A stretch of DNA of 64,000 nt, from assembly GCA_033439685.1 (NCBI GenBank), contig JAUEDM010000006.1:1-64000 (forward strand). Reading direction: 5' to 3'. Positions 56,170 through 64,000 of the stretch are shown here, piece by piece. A program made the position numbers and the translations under genes. Source of the DNA: Apodospora peruviana (Eukaryota; Ascomycota; Sordariomycetes; Sordariales; Lasiosphaeriaceae). Each line of letters begins with the position of its first letter. The first letter of the stretch is position 1. The notes under the pieces are model-generated. The model saw only the letters and a list, made by a program, of their open reading frames with translations, made no database searches and had not been told where the DNA came from.

Positions 56170-57799
56170 ATGGCCGTCTCCAAAACAAGACTCTACAACT
56201 GGTAAGTTGCCATCCAGTCCCCTAACCCTTACGGTACTCCCTGATGAGTTCCGTTGCTAAACCAACTCCCCGTTAGGTACGTGTGCCTGGTGGCAGCCAT
56301 GTGCATGGTCCTCTACGGCTACGACGCATCAGTCTTCAACTCGGTGCAAGGCTCCAACAACTGGCTCGAATACTTCGACCTCGACTCGAAACGACACGTA
56401 CATGATCGGCCTGATCAACACATCCTACACCATCGGCGCCATCGTGGCCGGCTTCTTCATTGCCGGCCCGACCGCCGACTTTTTGGGGAGGCGCTGGGGC
56501 ATGTGGATCGGCTGCCTGATCACGGTGATCGCCACCTTCATACAGACTTTTGCTCCGCGCCACCAGATCGGCGCCTTCATCGCCGGCCGCGTGCTCATCG
56601 GCATCGGGCAGGGCATGGCTCTGACCGCTGGGCCCGTCTACATCGGCGAGATGGCGCCTAGCCACATCAGGGGCTACATCATGGCCTTCTGGCAGCTCTT
56701 TTATTCGGTGGGATCGTTCATCGCGTACTGGATCAATTATGCTTGTTCATTACACCGCGAGGCGCTGGGCGATTGGGACTGGAAGATGGTCGTCATCTTT
56801 CAGATGATGGTTCCCATCATCATTATGGTGTTGCTTCCGTTCCAGCCCGAGTCTCCTAGATGGCACATCCAGAAGAACGGCAATATTGAGGCAGCAAAGG
56901 CCTCCCTCCGACAAATCCGCGACACGGAAGCAGAAGTCGAAGAGGAAGTCCTCGGCATACGGGAAGCGATCGAGTACGAAAAGGAAGCTATTTCTCACAG
57001 CTATTCGGCGCTCTTCAAGGACCCGTCCGTCCGGAAACGGATGTATCTGGCGTTTGTCCTGAACGTCGGGCAGCAGCTTTCCGGACAGGGGACATTGAAT
57101 TCCTACTCCACGGCCATCTACAAGAAGATCTGGACTTCCACACAAACAATCAACCTGATCAACGCGCTCAACGCCACCTTCGGCATCCTCTTCACGCTGA
57201 ACGCAGTCTGGACGGCCGACAGATTTGGGCGCAGGTGGCTATTCATCGTCGGTGCATTGGGCATGGCGATCTGCATGCTCATTGTTCCCGTCGTGGGCAT
57301 GACGACGCCGGACCTACCCAACGGCGCGAAATCACAACCCGTCGGCATCGCCATCGTCTTCCTGCTGTTCCTGTTCATCTTCTTCTACAAGCCGTCCTGG
57401 GGCGCGGCGACCTGGATCTGGACTTCGGAAGTGTTTTCGATGAACGTGCGCGCACAGGCGGTGGGCATGTGCTCGCAGATGCAGAACGTCGCCAACACTG
57501 TGTTTCAGCAGTTTTTCCCGACGTTTCTGGCGAATGAAGGCCTCAAGTGCTTGTTCTTTTTTATGGCCATGAATGTGGTGTTGGCCGTGTTTGTGTATTT
57601 CTTTGTTCCCGAGACTAAGCAGGTCCCCCTGGAAGAGATCGATGTCCTCTTTGGCGGTGCCAATCATGTTGATAAAGGTGCGCAGATGATGGGTCAGACT
57701 CTGCCGTCGGGTGCTGCTAATCTGGGAGAGAAGGGGGTTGATGGGCAGCAGGAGGATCATGTTCACTCTGGGGATGTTGAAGAGGCGCGGCGAGGATGA
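56170..57799 (+). pseudogene. MFS sugar-type transporter with apparent frameshift
   Basis: Exon 1 (56170-56201) splices at GTAAGT...TTAG to 56277, giving WYVCLVAAMCMVLYGYDASVFNSVQG, the first helix of a fungal sugar-porter group. The frame then reads WLEYFDLDSKR, and the expected continuation DTYMIGLINTSYTIGAIVAG is in the next frame. A two-base loss (one GA of a GAGA) near 56390-56396 would explain this. The rest is complete: FLGRRWGM, GRVLIGIGQG, PESPRWH, NVGQQLSGQG, ADRFGRRW and VPETKQVPLEEID, ending at 57799. Translation from the internal ATG at 56402 would lack helix 1. So this is either a very recent pseudogene or an assembly error. It is the likely transporter of the neighbouring cluster. 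Confidence 0.75.
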
Positions 57800-58175
57800 G
57801 CTAATGAATGTGTACTAAGGATATTTAGCCGTTTGTTTCTGAGATATTTGGTAATTTATTTGGATTAATCGTCTTGCATCTTTGTTCAAGCTGGTGTTCT
57901 GTCTTTTCTACATGATGACCACAGGCAAAGGAGTGATCGCGCCGTAGTCCTAATCGGGAAGGTTGTAGACGGATAAGACGATCATCCAGGGGTAAAGATC
58001 AACACTTGGGAATTATTTCGCCGCCACTACCAATCTCGGGGACGCGTCTGTGGGGTTCGGAGTTAGCCAATATAGGAAGTTCCTGGATAAGACATTCTGT
58101 ATAAAAAGAAGAACCGCCCAGACACACATGATGAGCGGTACCCAGACTTTCCTTAACCTCTCGGTCAGCGTCACG

Positions 58176-59141
58176 ATGCGCGTCACGCCACTCATCGCGG
58201 TTGCGGGCTTCCTCGCCCAGCATGTCATTGCCTGGGGCACGGTCGGACACGCGACGGTCGCCTACATTGCCAGCGGCCTAATGAAGCCCGAGACTGCAGA
58301 CTACTGCAAATCGGTCCTCGGCGACAACAGCAGCGATTTCATCGGTGCCATCGCATCATGGGCCGACTCGTACCGCTATGAGCCCGGCGGTGGCTTTTCG
58401 TCCGTGTTCCACTACATCGACGCCATCGACAACCCGCCCTATTCCTGCGATGTCGACTTTGAGCGTGATTGTACAGAGGAAGGGTGCATTGTCTCTGCCA
58501 TCATGAACTACGTAAGTACCCCAACCCTTCCTCCGATAAACATGTTTCTAACGAAGGGGAAAACACCAAAAAAAAAAAAAAAAAAAAAGACGGACATCCA
58601 GCGCACGCAACACGAACCCATGTCCCTGAAATGGATCGTCCACTTCCTAGGCGACATCCACCAGCCTTTGCACGACGAGAACTACGGCGCAGGCGGCAAC
58701 AACATCTCTGTGCTAGTCGACGGCGAGAAATGGAATCTGCACGCGGCGTGGGACACGGCCTTCATAACCAAGATGACTGGCGGAAAAGACCTGGCGACAG
58801 CCAAAACTTTTTCAGAGATGCTGCTCACCCGCATTAAGGGTCATGGGGTGTATGCCGCGCAGGCAAGGAAATGGTTCAGAGGTAGTCTCAAAGACACAAA
58901 GGCTGCTGCTATGGGCTGGGCGACCGAGACGAATGACTTGGTTTGCTCGCATGTGCTGCCGCAGGGGCCGATTGCGATCGAAGGGAAGGAGCTCAATGGC
59001 ACGTATTACCAGGAGGCTGTGCCGGTTTTGGAGGAACAGATGGCCAAGGCTGGGTGGAGATTGGCTGCTTGGTTGGATCTGATTGCTACGGGGTCGACGC
59101 CGTTGGGTGGCGCGCCCTGTAAGGGACCCAAGAAGGCTTGA
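58176..59141 (+). CDS. secreted S1/P1-type nuclease, 2 exons, 291 aa
   Basis: Exons 58176-58511 and 58602-59141. The start at 58176 gives a 19-residue signal peptide ending HVIA, so the mature protein begins WGTVGH. In this family the N-terminal Trp and the His of this motif bind zinc. Further zinc-ligand motifs are ASWADSYR, VFHYIDA and the signature FLGDIHQPLHDENYGAGGNN. AWDTAF, late in the domain, is also typical. The enzyme cleaves single-stranded DNA and RNA and removes 3'-phosphates, acting outside the cell, probably in phosphate or nucleoside scavenging. The intron (GTAAGT...CAG) contains a run of 20 A residues (58569-58588), and its unspliced frame happens to stay open. The C-terminus is complete. 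Confidence 0.92.
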   Translation: MRVTPLIAVAGFLAQHVIAWGTVGHATVAYIASGLMKPETADYCKSVLGDNSSDFIGAIASWADSYRYEPGGGFSSVFHYIDAIDNPPYSCDVDFERDCTEEGCIVSAIMNYVSTPTLPPINMFLTKGKTPKKKKKKKTDIQRTQHEPMSLKWIVHFLGDIHQPLHDENYGAGGNNISVLVDGEKWNLHAAWDTAFITKMTGGKDLATAKTFSEMLLTRIKGHGVYAAQARKWFRGSLKDTKAAAMGWATETNDLVCSHVLPQGPIAIEGKELNGTYYQEAVPVLEEQMAKAGWRLAAWLDLIATGSTPLGGAPCKGPKKA

Positions 59142-59338
59142 GATACGTTTACTCATTGATTCAAACCAAGTTCAAACTTTACTTTTGGTTCATAGCAAAG
59201 GATCTTTCTGATTACACGTGTGCCTGCAGGTAAATCTGACAGTCACATCGATGTCCACCCCAAACATGCTGAAAACTCTTGAATTCAGTAACTACACATT
59301 AATATTACTTATTTCCCGCCTTGATAACTTAACCCATT

Positions 59339-60013
59339 TCAAACCTCGGCAATAATCTTGCCCACATGAATCTTCAAATCAACAGGCTTGCACTTGATCG
59401 TTCTGTCGCTGTAGATGGCGCCCATAGTCCAGTTCGGATTCGTCCAGGTGGTGTCGGTGCACGACAGAGTCAAATTCTTTGCGCCAGAAGCGTAGAACAT
59501 GCCCCTATTTTCCCCCGTCAGCCACCAAACCCATCCTCACAAATCAGATGTATATACGTACGTAGCCTTCCCCTCCTGACAAACAACCGTCTCATCAATA
59601 GCTAACTCCCCCGTCGGGCGATTAAACGTCCACGTAACCGCCGTGCCAGCAGGCACCGGATCTTTACCAGTGGCAGTCAGTTCGCAAGAGTATGGCATCG
59701 ACCCGTAATAGAAATCGGTCAGTTGGCTGCTTGCCGCACTACACACGGCTTTGATGTCCGGTTTCAAGTTGTTGGTGAGGTTGAAGTTGACGTAGCCGAA
59801 CGAGTTCTGATGCGCGGGCGTCGTGAAGGTGTAGCTGGCGTGGTAGTCGAAGTTTTTGACGGACCATTCTAGGCCGAGCACGTCTTTCCAGCATTTACCG
59901 TCTCGCGGGGGGCGTGCTGGACATGATGGAGTGTTGGTTCGTGGGTAGATCGGGGTGGCTTGAGATGGAAGTGGGATGAGGAGGAGGAGGAGTGTGGTGA
60001 GGAGCTGTCTCAT
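59339..60013 (-). CDS. small secreted cysteine-containing protein (AA1-like?), 2 exons, 205 aa
   Basis: Exons 60013-59562 and 59504-59339 join in phase (AC|GTACGT to ATAG|GGGC). The start MRQLLTTLLLLLIPLPSQA is a clear signal peptide. Seven cysteines are spread through the mature part (SCPARP, GKCWKD, AVCSAA, YSCELT, VVCQEG, LSCTDT, IKCKPV). Beta-strand-like stretches (WSVKNFDYHASYTFTTP, FGYVNFNLTNN, TAVTWTFNRP) suggest a beta-barrel of the AA1-like (Alt a 1-related) type, though I am not certain of the family. Secretion, size and cysteines fit an apoplastic or effector-like protein. A longer in-frame start at 60145 would put hydrophilic residues before the signal and is unlikely. Confidence 0.82.
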
Positions 60014-60862
60014 TTTTTTTTTCCTCTGAAGTTGATGGAGATTGGTTATGATGATCAAATTAAATTGATGTTGTCGTTCAGATCTCAATATTGACAGATG
60101 AAAATAAACCCTGACCTGGGAAAAGGAGAGTGGGAGAGAGATCATTTATCTTTAACTTATATGCATCGTATGTTTGTATCACGATGCCATTCTAACTCGT
60201 GTTGAGCCCAGCCGGTCATGATATTATTGATGTGGCCTGACGGGATGGTTGGGTTTTCTGTGTTAGTGGGGAGAGATCTGAGCTGTTAGTGGTGGATGTG
60301 TGAGATGCCAAGGAAAATAGAGGCTCGTATACCTGCCGCCAGCAGCCGTCGAGCGGCCGTTGAGTGGTTTACGGGGCGGGAAGGGCATGTGACCATACAA
60401 GATCATGATTTTTGAGGTCGTATCGGGTCTCCAGTCTGCCAATCTATCTCCAAGTTTCCCCTCGTTTGCGTTCAGGTGAACTTCCGAGGTCATTTTTCAC
60501 AGTAGTATCTATTAGGTAGTTTACGCTGAAATCAAAGCAATCTAGAACATCTAGACTGCACCGCATTTGTCTCGGTAACGCTGCAGTGTCCAAGCTGAAC
60601 ATATTTGAAGCTGGGCATTTCTTGTCAACATGATGTCATCAAACACAATTGATATAATTGAAACTAAAGAGCACGGCTAATTCGAAAAGAAAATGTATTA
60701 TCTCGAACCGCCAAACAATTCTTTCACTCCATATCCAAGTTGTCATGATCAGAAGTCGGAGAGATCCGTCAGCTGTGCTACTGTTTTAAATATATAATAT
60801 ATGTTATTTCTCAGACTCAAAGAAATCCGACCAGACAAAAGAAACCATGTCAACAGCGAAAA
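60014..60862. other. no gene seen
   Basis: Intergenic; AT-rich near the AAA gene end. Short frames only. Confidence 0.5.
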
Positions 60863-63409
60863 CTAATCGTCATACAACGACGAATCATGCTCATGAACGC
60901 CCGCCGACTTGGTCGCATGCGGACTCGTCACCTTGATCCCGCTCTCCAGCCTTGACAGCGTCATCTCGTACCCCTTGTAATCGCACCAGCTGCGAACCAT
61001 CTTGACAGCAGTCTTGATCTCTCGCCCGTTCAAATTCCACGCAGCCAGATCCTTTAGGTCGTCCTCCGTCAGATCACCAGTCGTGCTCGTCACACCCTTT
61101 GTGTTGATAGCCTCTTCCTCTGGACTCGCAACCTCCTCCTCCTCCGCAACACTACCATCCGTGATCCTCTTTGACTCCTCTGCAGGAACAGGAACAGGCG
61201 CTAACCTCTCTAGAAACTTCCTCCACACAATCAACCTCGCGTCAGGCGAAAGCGGGTTAAACAGCAGATGCAGGCTCACTCGGCTGCGAAACGCTTGATC
61301 GATGGTAGAGTACAGGTTCGTCGTGAGGAAAATAATCCCCCTAAAATACTCGAGCTCCCGCAAGAAGATGGACACGAGCTCGTTGCGCGCAATGTCCTGC
61401 GGGTGACGCTCGGCCATGAACACGTCCGCCTCGTCCAGCAAGATCACGGCGTCCCACTCCGTCGCCATCTCAAACACCTTCTTGACGTTGGCGCCCAGAA
61501 CAGCGGCGTTGGTCCCCAGGTCCTCGGCCTGCAGGTAGTACAGTGGACGATGGGTGCGGTCGGCCACAGCTTCGGCCATCAGCGTCTTTCCTGTCCCTGG
61601 AGGTCCAGAGAGCAGGATGATTAGACCTTCGCCCTTGCCGGCGATCACGTCGACCAGCTTTGGTCGGCGTCCTCCACCGATACCTCGCGTCTTGGTGACT
61701 GCTGTGGTGGTATTTCCGGTATAAGTAGGCGCCGTGAGATGCTGGTGATTCTCGACAAAAGACATGACCAAATCCTTCTGCTGCTCATCATAAACGAGAT
61801 GCTCGTACGCCGCATCGTTCCACGTCAGTGGCGAAATATCCTCGATGAAGAACGACACCCAGAGCTTATTCTTGAGCGCGTACCCCTCGATCAGCGGATG
61901 GACAAACATCAACGAGTCCGCATGCTCGGTGAGCATGATCTTCTTGACGCGCTCTTGCGCCTTTTCCGACAGTCGCCTGGTGACCCTCTTCGCCTTGCTG
62001 CTAGTAGTCGCATTCTTATCCACCAAAGCGCCACCGCCTTCTTCATGATGTTCGTTCTCGCCCCCATCAACCAACATCTTGCGGTCGGCACCCTCTCTCG
62101 CGCCCTGTTTAAGATGGTGCCGGTTGAACCCAACCACATCAATCAACACCCGTCCATCAACATTATGCTTGGAACAGCCCTGGTCCCCGCGGTGGATGAC
62201 GATGCCGTTGTAGTTGACGTACGCCAGCCCCTGATAATCAAGCACCTTCCTCCCACGCTCCGCACAATTTCCCATAATTTCCTCCGGCTTCTCAGCATAC
62301 CGGATCGGATACACATCCAGATCGGTGATGGGCTTGTTCCCCGCAAATCTGTTGATTTCCAGCTCGATGTCCTCCCACTGGAAGCCTCTGCCCGTAAACC
62401 GCAACACCTTGCCGACGACGGCCAGACACTCCCCGCTCTTATCAACCTTGTAAGCGGTATCGCTGACCTTGCAGAGCAGCTCGCAGTTATTCCCCCAACT
62501 GATGACAGTCGATCCGCGCGGAAAAAAGGTCCACGCGAATTTGAATGACACGAGGTTGCTGGCGAGCATATTGGCCACTTTCACTCGCGTCTCGGCAAAA
62601 ACATCATCCAGCAGCCTCAACAACAAAAGCATGAACGGCTTGACCGGCTCCTCCTCTTTCAAGTCACGATATTCGGTCCTGATATCCTCATACCCAAAGT
62701 ACAGCCCCCGAAACGGAAACTTGAAGGTAGCATTCTCCTGCGCATCGAGATGCACGTCCTGCTTCTCACTCAAAATCTTGGCCAACACACCCACAAGAAG
62801 GGGATTCTGCACCTCGATAGAGTGATACCGCAGACTATGTTTCCCTTGGATCACAGGTTTCTCACCATCTTTAACCTTGAACACCTTGATAGCCACACGG
62901 TCCTGCGCCTTGGCGGCGCTTTTGCTCAGCTGTTTTGGAGGGTAATCGACCCAGTCGAAGTGGCCTGGCGTGCTCTTAGGTCCTTCGAACATGGTCTTGA
63001 TGGACGGGCTTGAACCCAGGTCGGCGTTTTTGGCCGTCTCCATGGCTGCTGCTGCTGCTGCGACTGTCTCGGAAGAGTCGTAGTCTGCGAGCATTTTGGA
63101 GTCGGAGGTCGCGCCCATGCCGTGGCGCACTTTGTACTGCCATTTCCACATTGTCTCGGACATGGCGTCGCGGACTGGGGCTAGCTTCATTTTGGCTTTT
63201 ACGCGCTGGAGGCGGTTTGGTGACTCGTAGCTTGAGCTGCAGCTGCTCGAGGTGTCGTCGGAGGAGGACTCCAAGAACATGAAGGGACTGTTTTGAAAAC
63301 TGGAGGGGGGGGGTGAGATGTGATGTGATATGAACCCCGAGGTCCGGAGGTGGTGTGCCAATTGTGTTTGGATACTTGTTTTGGACGAAAAGTTGTTGAC
63401 TGAAATCAT
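60863..63409 (-). CDS. AAA ATPase (fungal DUF7025-AAA type), 848 aa
   Basis: A single frame from 63409 to 60863. After a Ser-rich N-terminus, residues about 170-480 form the N-terminal region typical of fungal cytosolic AAA proteins (RYHSIEVQNPLLVGVL, then FPFRGLYFGYEDI and VDVVGFNRHH). The AAA core has Walker A LSGPPGTGKTLMAEAVAD, Walker B VILLDEADVFMAER, an Arg-finger-type region FLTTNLYSTIDQAFRSRV, and a lid ending in LNGREIKTAVKMV. All nucleotide-binding residues are present, so it should hydrolyse ATP and remodel an unknown partner. The start could instead be the ATG at 63280 (MFLESSSDD), since the first 43 residues resemble leader sequence. No introns are evident. Confidence 0.9.
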   Translation of the reverse strand: MISVNNFSSKTSIQTQLAHHLRTSGFISHHISPPPSSFQNSPFMFLESSSDDTSSSCSSSYESPNRLQRVKAKMKLAPVRDAMSETMWKWQYKVRHGMGATSDSKMLADYDSSETVAAAAAAMETAKNADLGSSPSIKTMFEGPKSTPGHFDWVDYPPKQLSKSAAKAQDRVAIKVFKVKDGEKPVIQGKHSLRYHSIEVQNPLLVGVLAKILSEKQDVHLDAQENATFKFPFRGLYFGYEDIRTEYRDLKEEEPVKPFMLLLLRLLDDVFAETRVKVANMLASNLVSFKFAWTFFPRGSTVISWGNNCELLCKVSDTAYKVDKSGECLAVVGKVLRFTGRGFQWEDIELEINRFAGNKPITDLDVYPIRYAEKPEEIMGNCAERGRKVLDYQGLAYVNYNGIVIHRGDQGCSKHNVDGRVLIDVVGFNRHHLKQGAREGADRKMLVDGGENEHHEEGGGALVDKNATTSSKAKRVTRRLSEKAQERVKKIMLTEHADSLMFVHPLIEGYALKNKLWVSFFIEDISPLTWNDAAYEHLVYDEQQKDLVMSFVENHQHLTAPTYTGNTTTAVTKTRGIGGGRRPKLVDVIAGKGEGLIILLSGPPGTGKTLMAEAVADRTHRPLYYLQAEDLGTNAAVLGANVKKVFEMATEWDAVILLDEADVFMAERHPQDIARNELVSIFLRELEYFRGIIFLTTNLYSTIDQAFRSRVSLHLLFNPLSPDARLIVWRKFLERLAPVPVPAEESKRITDGSVAEEEEVASPEEEAINTKGVTSTTGDLTEDDLKDLAAWNLNGREIKTAVKMVRSWCDYKGYEMTLSRLESGIKVTSPHATKSAGVHEHDSSLYDD

Positions 63410-64000
63410 TGAAGGAGAAAGTAAGGAAAAGAGAGTGCCTGATTCAAAAACTTAAACGTGGGGGAAAATAAAGTCCTGATTGTCCAAAGTTTGTGCTGCT
63501 CTGAGCGGAAGAGGAGGGCCTTGTTGCCTAATCCAGGGTCTCTTGTGCGGTGCGTAGGACTCATACGGCGAATGGATGACTGGAATGAGTGATCCGAATG
63601 GATGGCGGTGGCTGCCTTCGGACTAGTGAACTTTTGGCACGCCATCTGCCGAGCGGCCATGCAGGCTGCCACCTGTGAACCTTGTGCAGCACACGTCGAG
63701 AGCTTTAAGCTTTGCTGGAAAGGCAGTTTGCTGAAGTGGCTTTCAGGCATATTCTCCTCGTATCCTGACGCCTTTTTTCAGTCCGAGGATTCGCAGCCAC
63801 GGGTCCCGGCCATGCCTAGGTGAAGCGGTACGCGGTTCGCTGGGGGTGACGGGACAAGACCGCTGTGCAACCCGGAACCCATCCGGCCCATCCTGTCCTT
63901 ACTTTTGGCATCGGTTTGGGACTAACCCCTGTTGCAAACCCCCGCGCAGCAGCGCACAGCGCACCCGGGCACTTCAGGTTTGTCGAGGGCGCCCACGAAA
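63410..64000. other. no gene seen to the window end
   Basis: Short frames (for example 63602-63823) have no support. The interval is presumably the AAA gene promoter and the flank of a gene beyond the window. Confidence 0.5.

Noticed and set aside
61739..62548. 269-aa plus-strand frame inside the AAA ATPase gene
   Set aside because: Antisense shadow of a gene with complete Walker motifs on the minus strand.
1..64000. tRNA or rRNA genes
   Set aside because: No cloverleaf with conserved A and B boxes and no rRNA-like stretch was noticed, although a covariance-model scan was not possible.

Overview
The window comes from a filamentous ascomycete, most likely a member of the Pezizomycotina and plausibly Sordariomycetes. 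Evidence: short GT-AG introns (about 50-90 nt) with CTRAC-like branch sites, an NLR-type ankyrin receptor, SRPK-like kinases, several P450 families, MFS sugar transporters, secreted hydrolases, and transposon relics (a LINE and a Mutator-like element). No bacterial, plasmid or viral organisation is seen. Genus cannot be fixed from sequence alone. Gene models were built by hand from reading frames, splice signals and remembered family conservation. No database search was run.

Layout. 1-9.9 kb is accessory DNA: a broken patatin-like phospholipase, an intact SRPK-like kinase, a 32-bp-period repeat array, a 5'-truncated LINE with target site duplications, an intact secreted dienelactone-hydrolase-family gene, and a stray WD40 repeat. 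10.7-21.3 kb is a probable immunity/incompatibility-type island: an ankyrin-subtilase protease, a co-directional conserved protein of unknown function, and a divergently transcribed 1830-aa NLR-like protein. That protein has a degenerate hydrolase-like N-terminus, a NACHT-like core lacking a canonical P-loop, a long ankyrin array and a C-terminal ZZ zinc finger.

21.3-30 kb holds small or broken genes: a frameshifted aminoglycoside-phosphotransferase-like gene, a complete but internally deleted Mutator-like transposon with terminal inverted repeats and target site duplication, and a kinase pseudogene. 30-42 kb has an intact hexose-type transporter, a multispanning membrane protein, an unidentified decayed gene, an amidase pseudogene and an intact secreted protein of unknown function.

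43-58 kb looks like a decayed secondary-metabolite cluster. An NRPS module (A-T-C) is broken and a P450 is broken with an internal deletion. A methyltransferase, two full-length P450s and a sulfotransferase-like gene remain open, and a sugar-type MFS transporter carries one apparent frameshift. 58-63.4 kb returns to intact genes: an S1/P1 nuclease, a small secreted cysteine-rich protein and an AAA ATPase.

The overall theme is mixed: genes for self/non-self recognition and secreted or secondary metabolism, among many pseudogenes whose nonsense changes are often C-to-T or G-to-A, as expected from RIP-like mutation or ordinary deamination.
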